Below are positions 1 to 11,579 of a DNA stretch of 64,000 nt, piece after piece. A model generated the notes under the pieces. That model worked only from the letters and a program-made list of their open reading frames with translations. It was not told where the DNA came from and made no database searches. Numbering within the stretch: position 1 is the stretch's first letter; each line of letters begins with the position of its first letter. The position numbers were made by a program, and so were the translations under genes. The stretch is from Haplomitrium mnioides (taxonomy: Eukaryota; Marchantiophyta; Haplomitriopsida; Calobryales): assembly GCA_049999725.1 (NCBI GenBank), contig JBNGIS010008514.1:70760-134759 (forward strand), in the 5' to 3' direction.

Positions 1-526
1 AGGTCTTCTTAACCTACAAAAACTTGAGAAGCGACTCCAATTTGACAAATACGGTGCTCAATAGAATATTATATGACTTTGAAGAGTCGCTGCCTTACAC
101 GTTGTATCTTTAGTTAGACAATGCGACATAAGATAATAAGAATTCCATCTTATTTGGGTATCTTAGTCTCTTTATTGCTAAGAATGTTTTCCAAAAAAAT
201 CAAGATGGGATTTCTGATGGTTGGTCATGCTCATGATCAAATGTTTAACAGATTCTTGAAATGTTTGAAACATGTCAAAGCTTTCACAATAACGAGTCTT
301 AGCAATGTGCTACAATTGTCTTATAATCCTAAACCACAAGTAACTCTTTTGATGGAAATTTGGGATTTCAAAATTTTCTACAACAACGTCCCTATTTGGT
401 TCAAAGGATATATGATATTACCTTTAATCAACAAATCAAGCTCAAGTTGAGTGATAGATTTGGAGCAAACAATTTTCAACAGGTGAATTTTGGCTGCCTC
501 CAGATGGTATTTGTCAAATCAAGTGT
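1..526 (+). pseudogene. T1 gene A, DDE-like transposase core fragment
   Basis: This is a decayed stretch of the same protein found on the minus strand at 3128-3890. Recognisable blocks are a leucine/asparagine-rich segment, LDNAT followed by DNKNSILFGYLSLF, and then MVGHAHDQ, which corresponds to the VGHTHDQIDQMFS block of the family. Stops replace residues near LDN (about 113-135) and the frame changes around 200. It runs directly into the left TIR of T2 after the target bases CTAC. I regard it as one half of a gene split by T2, the other half being 13522-14444. Confidence 0.75.
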
Positions 527-530
527 CTAC
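527..530. repeat. Target site duplication CTAC of T2 (left); partner at 13518-13521
   Basis: CTAC precedes the left TIR and follows the right TIR (13518-13521). Joining the two flanks with one CTAC gives a continuous gene A sequence. It aligns without a gap to the uninterrupted copy on the minus strand at about 3061-3120. Confidence 0.85.
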
Positions 531-550
531 AACAGCCACTACTTTGAACC
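531..550 (+). repeat. T2 left terminal inverted repeat
   Basis: It reads AACAGCCACTACTTTGAACC. The core CTACTTTGAACC recurs, with at most one change, at 20647-20666, 30744-30763, 52276-52295 and 57991-58010, always at an element edge and in the orientation expected for an end. Confidence 0.85.
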
Positions 551-2131
551 GAAGGAAAAAACTACTCAAAACATGAACATTTTTAAGGAAAAAAAGTTTA
601 AAAAGTGGTTTTTAAGCTAAAAAAAGAAAGAAAACGAGAGTATCTTTTAAAACAAAAAGTGCGTGAAATTTTGAGCTTTATTTTTGGCCATTTAACAAGG
701 ATAATAGAACAAGAGTTGATTTCATTATGCAAAATCAAACCATATTCTAAGTTTTTATGAAAATATTAGAAATATCAAAATCGATGAAAAGTATAAAAAT
801 TATGGAAAGTTTTTACAAGAAACTTGCATTTATCATTTATGACAATTCGAAGCTCAAAAATTGTAATAAATGTCTTAATAAACTATTTTGAAATATGTTT
901 GGTTGCACAAACTCTATGTGCGCATAGACATGATGCTCTTTGAAACTTATTTTTTTGGGAAAAAAATTACAAAACATGAGGAAAATGCCCAAGCGGACTA
1001 GAAGTCAAGGGAATGAGTTTGCAATCATAGACACAAAAACCAATAAAACAAAACATTGCATGGATTTAGGAGCTAGTTCAAGCAAGAAAGAAGCTTTAAT
1101 TTGTAGTTGAAAATCCATGCACGCAAAAGTTAAAGTGGGTATAAAAAATTGGTTTCAGTATTTAAAAATATTGTATAATTTATAGAAACATATACACAAA
1201 GGAGTCATAGTTCAGAATAAAAAAGGAAGTGGCTAAGGAGATTGAATTAAGAGTGCAAACAAGAAACATCTCCAAGTTTTTGACCAGATTCTACTAAACA
1301 AAGGTTTCAAGATCTACAAAAGAGTCTTTCACTAGTGTAGAATCTAAGTTCTAGCTGGTAGCCTTTGTATGTGGAAGCTTGAGGGTTGTATGCGAGAAGT
1401 AGAACGTGTGGAAGGCTAGGTAATTCACCCCAAAGTCTATGCGCGCATAAGAATCCAAGCTCAACACCTGAATACTCCACCCCAAAGTTTATGCATGCAT
1501 AGAAATCCAAACTCACCATATAAACACCCCACAACAAAAACTATTAAGAAATTAGGTTTTAGGTTCCACATAAGAGTTTTTGAATGCACGATGTTTCAGC
1601 TTGATAATCAAAGTCTATGCATGCATAGAGTTCACACTTCTACAATTGAGGATACATACGGCAAACGTTCTATTTTTTGCAACAAACTCTACGCACACTA
1701 AACATTTTGTTTTTTGATTTGGAATCTAAAATTAAAATGGATATAAAGCTCTACATGTGAGTCAAAGCGAACCAAAGGTTTTACGTTATACATCAAAGTC
1801 CTTACAAGCAAAAAAAAGTAGTCAATTTGTGCAAATGCTTTAGCAATACAATAATCTTAAACTCTTCTAGCAAGCACTAAAGTTGGAAACAACATACTTA
1901 CATTTTGGATAAGAAAATATTTTACAAAGCAAATGAGAATATTAACTAAAGATTCAAGTTTCATTTACAAAGAATAACATTCAACTTGGAATGATTTATA
2001 GTAAAACGTTCAAGGTGGTAGATAAATTCAACAAATTGCTTCATCACATTCTAACGTACTTTAATAAATAGTAATCTTAAATTATAGCATAATTGAAAAC
2101 ACATAATATACAATAAAATTCTTAAATTGCT
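551..2131. other. T2 left subterminal region (no gene)
   Basis: This AT-rich region lies downstream of gene A. It is shared with 52296-53879 (T4) and 58011-59592 (T5), and in reverse with the tails of T1 and T3. It holds several imperfect palindromes built on TGCGCGCA, for example around 914-929, 1433-1447, 1489-1502 and 1614-1627. I see no coding potential. It probably contains the gene A 3' end and transposase-binding sites. Confidence 0.6.
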
Positions 2132-2745
2132 TTAGTCACTCATCTCGACTTCTTTGGACACAACTTCAAAAGATTCATCAAGATTTATATGATATGTCTC
2201 AATTTTAATGACAGTGATTGAATCTCTTTGAAACATTTCAGGATTGAGGGCTTTTTGTCTTTTGTACTCAAATAGATTTAATTTAATAGTATCTAGAGTG
2301 GTTTTCCCCAATTGGTTTTCTTGTGTAAGAAGAAAATCAAAAGACAGAATCGTGATTTGTGTCACATTAAGTACATCAATATGTAGCTTGGATTTGCATT
2401 TCCCTTTTGTTGCTACTATTTTTTCTAAGAAGTATTGTCCACAAAATGCATCCTCAGCCTCATAGGCAAACCATTGAACACGTACTTGCTTCGGGTTTGG
2501 AGGTTCTTCCTCATCAAATGACAAAACTTTGAGAGCTTTGGCAACCCCAAACGGTCTGTCTTTTGGATCCATAGATGCAATAACACAAATAAACATTCTA
2601 GCCTTCATATCATGTAGATTGCCAAATTTGTACCCGTATCAAGTGTTGTGCAAAAGAGTCCCTTCTCACAACCTAGATACTCTATCATAGATTGCTTGAC
2701 ATGTAGAAAGTATTTGTTGTACTAAAGTATCTTCTTCTGTATGTT
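2132..2745 (-). other. Gene A C-terminal SH3/BAH-like domain
   Basis: This is the best-conserved part of gene A in the window, present in T1, T2, T3, T4 and T5. Its core is MFICVVASMDPK.RPFWVAKVLKVLSFDEEEPPNPKQV.VQWF, followed by a segment through LSFDFLLTQ to the final EVE.SD. An aromatic-rich small beta-barrel with FW(V/I)AK and V.V.W resembles Tudor- or BAH-type chromatin domains. Fold assignment is inference. Confidence 0.5.
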
Positions 2746-3127
2746 GACCATCAACCTAAGAATCTAGACAAACATTTTGAGAATAATTACAAATGTTTGA
2801 CGGTTGTAAAGGTGGAAAGCTAAATTTTGCTTTGAGTCATTGTCTTTTTCTTTCAAGGATATAAGCGGCAATCTCTTGTTAGGCAAGAAAAAATTCATTC
2901 CACCATTGAATATAAGAATTTGTAAAGAACTTGTAGCAATTCTAACTTATGTTGTCCCTTATTGCAAGGACCACTTTCACATCATCAACTTCTCTTTCTT
3001 CCTTTTTGAGATCTTTTGATTTTAGAATATGCTTTGAGAGGAATCAACATTGAACTCAAAATTTCTCTGTCCACTTCAGGTAGGCACTTGAGTTGACAAA
3101 TACCATCCAGAGGTAACCAAAATTTAT

Positions 3128-3890
3128 CTATTGAAAATTGTTGCTCCAAATCTTTACCTTGGAATTATTCAACTGGCACTTGAATTGTTGATTAAAGGTA
3201 ATATCATGTATCATTTGAACCAGAAAGGGATGTTGTTGCGGAAACATTTTGAAATCCCAAGTTTCCAGCAAAAGAGTTACATGAGGTTTAGGATTATAGG
3301 ATAATTGAAGCTCCTTCCTAAGACTCATAATCATGAAAGCCTTGACACGTTTCAAACGTTTTGAGAATTGGCTGAACATTTGATCGATTTGATCATTAGT
3401 ACGGCCAACCATGAGAAATCCCACTTTGATTTTTTGAAAAACATTTTTGGTATTAAAGAGACTAAGATATCCAAATAAGATAGAATTCTTATTCTCTTGT
3501 GTCGTGTTGTCCAACTGAAGATATAAAGTTGGAGGCAACGGCCCATAATATTTTGTTGAGCACAATAGCTATTAAATTAGAATCGCTTCTCAAGTTTCTG
3601 TAGGTTAAGAAGACCTTTGAAGAAAGAGCATGACTGAATATTAACACACCAACAACATGCACACCCACCAAACAATCTTTATCAATGTTTTTTGGTGGCA
3701 AAGGCCAGTGCAGAATAACAGTTTTCTTTTGATCCATTCCATCAATGACAATTCCCAAGTACTTTTGACCATCAGCAAAATATTTTCTTTGATGGTTTGC
3801 AAGTTTTGTTCTTTTTTTCATTTGTTGGTCATGATGAAGAAACCATTGGTGATTATATTTGACTGCATCATCACAAAGTACAAAAAACAT
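3128..3890 (-). other. Gene A catalytic core (DDE-like)
   Basis: The first acidic site is in the block GIVIDGMDQKK. The second is in LQLDNTTQENKN, and the third candidate is in VGRTNDQIDQMFS, where other copies read GHTHDQ or GHAHDQ. The spacing and the D..N.NKN / VGHTHD.ID pattern are typical of DDE-like domains in eukaryotic transposon proteins. The core is split by one frameshift in the overlap around 3489-3565. Catalytic assignment is inference from pattern only. Confidence 0.7.
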
Positions 3891-4436
3891 AGAGGTAGTT
3901 CAATAAAACATATGTCAATGTTTGGAACTTCAAAAGACAACCTCATGTGCTAAAAATATTCAAATTTTCTTAAACAAATGTTTGGATTGGTAGAAGTGAA
4001 AATTTTGTAAAAGATTATGAATAAACTTTAGGTGAATCTAAATAAAGGAAAACCTATTTTACTTAAAATAAACAAAAGTTCTAAAAGGAGAAAAACAAGA
4101 TTTGCTAACAAAGGGTCACAAATTGAAACTAGAGTTTCAAAGGTAGCTTGGACTCTTTGTTCGCAACAAATAAAACAAAACCAAAACACATCACGCATAG
4201 GATGAGTGGAGATAACAACTGATCATATGCGTGCAGAGTACCAAAGCAACAACACCAACACCATGGATTGCTTTGATTGTTGTCGCGATTGGTTTTAAAA
4301 GAAATAAGAACAAATCTTATGCGCACATAGGATTTGCAAACAACAAAAACGGTTCTTGCTATTGTTTTTCTTGCAAAAGGCTCTTGATTTAAAGCAACAA
4401 AAGCAAAAATTGTTGCAAGGCTAAGGTCACCACCAA
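3891..4436 (-). other. Gene A intron sequence (partly missing in the gap)
   Basis: No coding potential. It lies between the CKEIK exon and the catalytic-core exon and contains imperfect palindromes near 4188, 4220 and 4318. Equivalent sequence without a gap is at 55616-56460 in T4. Confidence 0.5.
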
Positions 4437-4836
4437 NNNNNNNNNNNNNNNNNNNNNNNNNNNNNNNNNNNNNNNNNNNNNNNNNNNNNNNNNNNNNNNN
4501 NNNNNNNNNNNNNNNNNNNNNNNNNNNNNNNNNNNNNNNNNNNNNNNNNNNNNNNNNNNNNNNNNNNNNNNNNNNNNNNNNNNNNNNNNNNNNNNNNNNN
4601 NNNNNNNNNNNNNNNNNNNNNNNNNNNNNNNNNNNNNNNNNNNNNNNNNNNNNNNNNNNNNNNNNNNNNNNNNNNNNNNNNNNNNNNNNNNNNNNNNNNN
4701 NNNNNNNNNNNNNNNNNNNNNNNNNNNNNNNNNNNNNNNNNNNNNNNNNNNNNNNNNNNNNNNNNNNNNNNNNNNNNNNNNNNNNNNNNNNNNNNNNNNN
4801 NNNNNNNNNNNNNNNNNNNNNNNNNNNNNNNNNNNN
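4437..4836. other. Assembly gap, 400 N
   Basis: Exactly 400 undetermined bases lie within the gene A intron of T2. The same interval in T4 is sequenced and repeat-rich, which may explain the gap. Confidence 1.
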
Positions 4837-5644
4837 CTTGCATTGACTTTATTTCTTTGCATGTTTCACAAACAAAAAATCCATTGCATTTTGGAATTTT
4901 TATATTTATGAAATGAGTTCTCCAATTTTTTGTGAAACTTGAGTAACTAAGAATACAATCAAGATCTTTCTCTTCCAAATAAGTTGTGTAGTAGTCATAA
5001 ACTTCCCATTTGTAAAATTATCGAGCAAGTTATAAACTTCCTGAGTGGGTATTCTCTCGCATTGTCCCTGAAAAAAACTGTCCATCCACTCACACATAAA
5101 AACTCCTTTAGCAGATAATTCTCTTTTTTTCAAAAATGCCTCTTGGATGTGGGTTTTTGAGATTTTGAATCCTTTGGATTCTATAATTCCCTACTGATAA
5201 TGTTAATTTAAAGACTCTTCTACAAACAAAAACACCACCAAGTAGAGTAAACAAATTGTCAACATCAGAGTCTTTTCTCGGTAATCCCTATTGTAGTGTG
5301 ATTTTCGATTCTTCATGCTTTGTCGAAAGTACGTTTCTCTTAGAGTTTTCAAAAAATTTATCTTACACAAAAATAAGCAATTATTTCGACAACATGAAAT
5401 TCTCTTCAATTTAGAAATTGATATTGGATCGAGTTTTTTTTTCACAAAGCTTTCGTTAAGACAGACGTTTCGCAAAGAATATTCACATAAAGTGTTCACC
5501 CGTTGTCGTAGTATGTGTTTTCTTCTCTGAGATAACATAGGGTATCTGGCTATAGCTAGTAAACACACATCAATACATTGGCTGCATAGAAATCGTTGGA
5601 ATTGATCCTTTTGCAAGCACCAACGCGTTTGAAATTTCACAAAT

Positions 5645-7225
5645 AATTTGTTGCGATCTCATCACCATTCTCAGTTTTGTGCATTGACAATGTTCTTTTA
5701 CTTGAGTTTGCTTTTCTGCCACACCTACCACAATACAAAGATATGGACCTCACAAATTGCTTGAATTAGAATAGGAAACACAAATGGGTTAGGATCTGCC
5801 AAAATTTGCTCCATTCTTTCCACTCCAAATTGCTCAACCAACCATTGACACATATGGATCTTAGCCACTATAAATACTCGTACTACGATGGTCATTCCTT
5901 AGTCACATGTTGAAGTCATTTAGAACTCTCTCCTTGATGCGATGGAATGATCTTTCATGCTCCATAGTCCATACCCACTCCATTGAAGAGTACAAACGTT
6001 GATACAATGGTGCAGCCAAAGAGGCAAAGTCGTTTAGCAAGAATAAGTAGTAGTTCATCAAGTTGATAAAGCATTTCAACTCATTGTTGTTGCGTGGTGG
6101 CGGTACATTTTCTATTCTTCTCACAATTTCTGAAATTTGTAGCCACTTTTCCGTCACGTCTTCACTTGACATTCAAAACTCGTCGCTTCATTGGAAATCC
6201 CTCCTTAGGTGATTGTCCTCCTCCAATGAGTCTTCTTAGTAGCTCTTCCAAGAGCTCCTCCAAGCGCTTCCCCAATAGTTCTCCAAGAATGAACTCCCTT
6301 AATGAAGTCTAAGCTCAAGCCTCTCCAAGCTCAAAATGAAAACTAGGTCCCTTTTGCTCTCTCTTCTCCCTCCTTATATACTAGTCTAACTAATTACTAC
6401 TAGTAAAACCTAGAGATGCTTTTACCCTAGGTAAAAGCTAGCCTTTTAATTTTAAATTAAAAATTATTTCCTAGAATATCTACTAAAGTATCTTTGCCTT
6501 TTTCTCAAGAAGCTTCTCATTTGGAGGTTTTCTCAAAAGTAGTTCTAAAGTAACTTTAACTTTTCTTACTTTTTCAAGAAGAAGCTTCTCATTTGGAGCT
6601 TTTCTTGACCAAGCATATGATCTAGTCAGCTGATTCCCTTTTATTTGTACCTAATGCAAAAGATACTTTCATATTTCGAGATTCCCTCAAAGAGTAAGTC
6701 AAAGATTAAAGTAGCTTTTCTTGACTTTTCTCTCTTTTTGTGCTTCTAGAAGAATCCCTCTAAAATCCTTGATACTAGTCCAAATTTCCTGTACTATATC
6801 TTGTTAGAAAGCTTATAAAACAAAATTTCTACCTATAAAATAATATTTTCATTTTATTTTATCCATATACTCTCTGTTTGACATTTCAGTCGAGTCTTAC
6901 TTGACCTTTGACCAGTTATAACTCCTGGTTTACAATAGATTTTTCACTTTTGTAAATTGATACTAACTAAATTTAACATAAATACTATGCCTATGAAATA
7001 TTAGCTCTAATACTTACCTAATAAGAACAGAGTTTACTCTGTACTGATTTTGTTGAAAAACCAAAAAACCCATTTTTCCTCTGATGACCACCTACTCCTC
7101 CCACATCTCCTTGGCAGGTCTGGTTCCTCACAAGATAATAATATTCTTCATAAATTTTACTTACATACTCCTCTTTCATAGATAGATACTCGGTGGGTTC
7201 AAGCAATAGCCGACCCACAAGACGA
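5645..7225 (-). mobile_element. Truncated Ty3/Gypsy insertion within gene A of T2
   Basis: On the minus strand, 6172-5903 encodes the end of a Gypsy reverse transcriptase and the RNase H connection: the pattern PPPRNNNELKCFINLMNYY, then APLYQRLYSSMEWVW. Upstream of it, about 6200-7015 looks like an LTR: a minus-strand TATA box lies at 6373-6380, followed by the start of a transcribed region. The rest of pol is missing. Boundaries are approximate, judged from where gene A coding similarity stops and resumes. The sequence family differs from the two other Gypsy elements in the window. Confidence 0.6.
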
Positions 7226-8020
7226 CACCGTTTAAGTTTTGGCTCATATAAAGAATTCTTTAGTTGTGTTGGTTGATTTGGTCTGTAGGAAAATCTAGCA
7301 ATCGAAGATAGTTCATTGTCTTGAAGATCTTGATCACCATCATAAACATTGTTTATTCTTTCGCAAAATATTTTCTAAGGATGAGGTACTCTTTGAGGAT
7401 TGGGAGAACTGCACCATTCTAAAATGACATCTTGATCAATATCTCGAACATTAGGAAATGTTTTTTGTAACATAATCAGTGCACTTGGCGATAACTCCAA
7501 CGAAATATTGATTGATTGAAACTCTTTGCTATAATCATTTCCCAAACTATCGTCTAAAGACTCCTTCAAAAGAATTCAGTTTGTTTCAGAGCTCATTGTG
7601 AGGTCCAACTTGAACTGAAATCACTCATTGTTTGAATGGCACTATCGGGGACAACGCTTCATCTATTAAATTGAAACTATCCAAAGATTGTATGTTTTTT
7701 GTGTTTTTCACAAACCCACGATCATAAATATCAAGATCTCCCACAGAAGAGGACAAAGAAAGGTCCACAACCACCTCAAAATTCTGAGTTGAACGTCTTT
7801 CTATTGATCCGTTGGAGTAGCCAAAAGAAAGATTCAACTTTGATTGCTTGACCGACAAAAAGGATCTTGTGCATGTAAAAGATTGTGTCTTCAATTTTTT
7901 ACGAGCATTGGGTTCCCTCTTTGATACTTTGCGATGAAGTTGTTGACTCCTTAATCCTAGCGCATAGGGTTCACCTTCTCGATCTTCTCGGGCAGAGATA
8001 TCTGATTCAATAGAAGCCAT

Positions 8021-8635
8021 CTTTTTCCCAAATATACCCACCATCACACTTGGCGCTTTTGGTAGTCCATCGCTCAACAAGTCTTTAGATGTCGATCAAA
8101 AGTAACACTTTTCTATGAAGATGAATCTTGGAATTCTAACCTTTTCTTGTCTTTAAAAGCTCTAGCCATTGATAGAGCTTGCTAAAAATCAACTATTTGG
8201 AGAAACTATTTTAACAAATATTGTCAACCTCTTACAACCTACCTAAAATAAGTGTTTTTACAAAAAAATTTGCAAAGCAATAAAATTGTCAACTTTTTGT
8301 GAAGAAAATGAAAAAAAAAAGAAATTGGAAAGATGAAAACAAGTGATGCTTTATATGTTAACCTTTTTTCTTTTGCACCGTGCAAACCTACGTATCAAGA
8401 GCTCCATGAATCATTGTTTGGTAGGAAAATACATTTTTTGAAGTTTAGGTATAAAAGGAGCAACAATGGAAAGTTTTTTTCCATTATCACAAGTTCACTT
8501 TCTAGTTTTTGTTTTCTTATTGTCGTTGTTTTAGCATTTTTTTGTTATTTTGCCATTTTTAGCCTATCCGTTTTTGTGAACTTTTGTTTACTAGATTCTT
8601 GATCTTAAATTCTACCTATTTTCACTTTCGGGAAA
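8021..8635. promoter_or_regulatory. Divergent promoter region between genes A and B of T2
   Basis: The region separates the gene A start (8020, minus) from the gene B start (8636, plus). A TATA box TATAAAAG lies at 8450-8457, about 180 bp before the gene B start. The same box in T5 is at 60890-60897, with the following AAGTTT/TTCCATT context also kept; T4 has a mutated version near 57415. Conservation in three copies supports a real promoter for gene B. I cannot see a clear TATA box for gene A. Confidence 0.6.
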
Positions 8636-9049
8636 ATGGCATCACAGGTCAATGTTTCCAAACCTGCTCAACCAAAGCCCTTATAGGTATTCGAGTGTTC
8701 TCAAGGTTCTAGAGCTAGAAAAATTAGATTGGGATTGGCTAATTAATTGTCGATCTGTGAAAGACATAGATCAACACCTTTATATTTTTGTTGGTGAAGG
8801 TGAAAATTTTAACTTGGGCCTTTTGGTCCAATTCACTATGATTAGAGAGAGGCAACGAGCCCACATTAGGCTGATTGTGTAGTTGCAAGGCAGTATCACC
8901 TTGTACAAGACCTCTCAAAAATGATTTTGCTTTTCGAAGATGAACTAGAGGGACATCTTCACCAAACATATACAGTTGGCTAAGGACGACAGCAAGGTAA
9001 GATCTGAAACTCATTTTTCATTTCATTCCTTTTTTTAATGACTCACAAC

Positions 9050-9400
9050 TTCATGCGCGCATGGGTTCGTGAGTCGATACGCGCATGGACTCCCTCGTCT
9101 AGGTAAGCATAGACTCCAAAGTCCATACGTGCATGGACTCCCTACTCCATGCGCTCTTGGACTCCATACTCCATGTGCGCATGGGCTTGTAAGTCCATGC
9201 GCTCATGGACTCTCTATTTCATGCGTGCATAGACTCCGGAGTCTATGCGCAATTGTCCAAGAGTGCATTGATATGAGAGTTTATACGAGCTTGAACTCCC
9301 TACTCCATGTACGCATTGACTCTTGAGTCTAGACACGCAAGGACTCTACTCCATGCACACATTGACTCTCTACTCCGTGCGTGCAAGGACTTTAGAGTCC
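9050..9400 (+). repeat. Palindromic minisatellite in gene B intron 1
   Basis: This is a run of about 15 imperfect units of the form CATGCGCGCATGGACTC, with spacing of about 20-30 bp. Each unit is centred on a near-perfect palindrome. A second such array lies in intron 2 (about 11025-11215), and T5 intron 1 has another (61490-61680). Confidence 0.8.
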
Positions 9401-10080
9401 TTTATAGCTTAGACTGTAGGTTTAAGAATTTTTTACTCTTTATAAACATTCATAGATTTTTTGTTCGCATGTTTTTTATTTTGTTTTTCAGTTTGCTCAA
9501 TACTTTGCAAACTTTGTTGATGTCTATCTAGACGTGAAGCGCGTCGAAAGAGATTTCATCAAGATGGCTATCACCATTAAAGTGATGAAAGTGAAGCAAT
9601 GAGTCCATGCTGCATAGTTAGTACCGCATCCAAGCACGACTACAATGTTGGCAATAGCAATAGGAGGACCGTCAACTGCCAATAAGAGAAAGGCGGTGGA
9701 GTAAGTAGAGGCTCCAAAAAAAGAAACAAGCAATCCCAAAGAAGAAGCCTGTTCTAGCACCAGTTGTTGAGGAGGAGGGTTCACCCTTCCCATCTCCATC
9801 AAGGTCATCTTCTACAGCCTCGTCGTCTCCAACTTCGAGCAACTCAGAGGAAGGAGCAGAGTCGAAGCATGTGCAAGCTCCAACATCAAGAGCTAAGAGG
9901 ACAGTGCACAAAGGGCTAGGAACTTTTATGAAAGAGAACAAGTTGACCTTTAGATAGTGTTTGAGGAAGAAAAAATTAAAATTCAAGAATCTGCAATCCA
10001 GCAGTGCAGAGTTTGAGAGGAAACCTAATATAACAATTCGGCTGGAGAATTTGAGCCTTCCAAAACTTGAAATGGACAAC

Positions 10081-10500
10081 TAGGGGCCATTCCAGATTGG
10101 AAGGTTGAATGAGGACTTTCTTGAGCTTCTTATGCATAGAATGCTTACAAATAAAAATGTGCACAGTTTTTTCATTGCTTTTGTGGACCCGAAGTGTGGG
10201 TTAAAGGATAAGTTTGAGCTCGATCTAAAGAACCTTGACAAGTATTGGTACAAGAATGTTGGAGGCAATCATAGTGTTGCCGCAAGGTAGCTTTTAATCA
10301 CTAAATATGAAGCAAAGAATCCAGCGATGTCGCTCTACAATTGTTATGTGTACGTGGGCTTGACTCCTAAAGAAGCCCATATTTTTGCAATGGATGACAA
10401 CTACAACAAAAAATATAGGTTAGAAATGACCTCAACTCAACAGGTGAAATATTGGCATCAAAGGTTTGTGGAGAGTGGGATGGTGGCATCCCATAAATTA
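10081..10500 (+). other. Gene B ParB/sulfiredoxin-like domain
   Basis: The domain begins with GPFQIGRLNEDFLELLMHRM, a ParB-type 'rule then select' start. It continues through a beta-strand block (SFFIAFVDP) and the hallmark GGNHSVAAR (second G and H as in G-[EH]-R/H-R loops of ParB). It ends with CYVYVGLTPKEAHIFAMDDN, equivalent to the ParB segment before the helix-turn-helix. A single stop (10288-10290) lies after GGNHSVAAR. The T5 copy (about 62322-62740) gives an independent, differently mutated version. Known members bind DNA or hydrolyse CTP; which applies here is unknown. Confidence 0.7.
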
Positions 10501-11024
10501 AAAAGAGAGTTGGTGCTGGAGATAAAGCCAAAGTCGACTCTTGAGAAGACAGTCACTTCTTAGGACAATTGGTTCCAACTTGCTTTTTGAAGTCATGAGC
10601 TCTAGGATTTACAACAAAGCATTTTCACAATGTCAAAGAAGAACATAGTCAAGGGTTAGAAGCCGAAGGCCAAAGGCTTCTTGAGAATGGGGGACATGAA
10701 GTAGACACCTTGGAGGTCCCTTCAAGGTCTTCCCGATGAAATCAAAATCTCTATTTTGAAGCGTATTGAAGTTGGAGAGCTTTTGATCAAGGAGATGCAT
10801 CACAAATTGGAGAGACATAAGGTTTTGGCAGTGATGGCAAAGTCTTTTTGTTTGGAGGTTCATTGCAAATCTTGGGAGGAAGTAAGGATGGAGTATCCCA
10901 TCCACACCAAGGAGTCGAAGATGTCAACGCTTTATTCTAGTTTTGAGAAATTGTTGGTAAGTGTTTTTTCTTTTTTCAATTCTAATCTTTCATTTGTTTT
11001 CAGTTTGCTTTAGAAGGTTCGAGA

Positions 11025-11215
11025 GTCTATGCGCACATAAACGTAAGAGACTTTGCATACGTGGACTATCAAGTCCCTTTGCGTAAGGACTTAAGAGCCC
11101 ATGCACGCATAAATTCTCTCAAGTCTATGCGCGCATGGACTTTCGAGTCCCTACACGCAAAGTCTCTTGATCCCATGCACGCATGGACTCTTGAGAGCTC
11201 ATACACACATAGCAA
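11025..11215 (+). repeat. Palindromic minisatellite in gene B intron 2
   Basis: About eight units of the same CATGCGCGCATGGACTC type as in intron 1 lie between the donor at 10957 and the acceptor at 11294. Confidence 0.75.
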
Positions 11216-11579
11216 CTTACTCTTCCCTAGTCAGTTATTCAAAGTTTTTGTTTTTTGGTTTAATCTAACTTGTTTCTCTACTTGTTTTACATAGCGACAA
11301 AACTTTCAAGCGAGAGCTTGCCAAGAAATTGATGGATGTTGCCAAAGGTTGAAAGAAAATAGGGGTCAAAGATGCCCCCGCTGATGAAGACCAAGCCCCA
11401 ATGCTTGTCTTCTACCTCTTGCTTTTCTGGTCCACTGCTAGAAAGCAAGAGAGTGGAAAGCAAGACAATTAAATAAAGTTTCTACCCTCCCAACTGAAGG
11501 AGGGTCTGATGAGCAAGACGAGAACTTAATGTCATGTGTCGATGTACTCACCGTAGCATATTTTCAAGTCCACATGGAG

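Larger units (their letters stand above)
2132..8020 (-). pseudogene. T2 gene A: DDE-like transposase (DUF7869-like) with C-terminal SH3-like domain
   Basis: This is the likely transposase. Read on the minus strand, the order is as follows. The N-terminal exon lies at 8020-7375; I choose the start at 8020 because the MASIES start matches the starts in T3 and T4. A Cys-rich segment with CCRNNCL and a conserved ELSAKGVFMCEWM block lies at about 5500-4906. A block of the form WRTHFPNIKIPK...C..CKEIK ends near 4840. Then come an intron with the N gap (about 3900-4836), the catalytic core (3890-3128) and the C-terminal domain (2745-2132). These blocks and their order match the eukaryotic family I remember as DUF7869. 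A frameshift lies near 3490-3565, stops are scattered, and a Gypsy insertion interrupts it at about 5645-7225. It is divergent from gene B. Fragments of the same gene occur in T1, T3, T4, T5 and T6. Confidence 0.75.

Noticed and set aside
8333-8602. Small membrane-protein-like reading upstream of gene B (also 57335-57600)
   Set aside because: It spans the TATA box and 5' leader of gene B. The hydrophobicity comes from T-rich DNA, and the frame is not kept in T5.
9050-9400. CRISPR-like regular array
   Set aside because: Units are imperfect, the spacing varies, there are no unique spacers of constant length, and the array lies in a spliced intron of a plant transposon.
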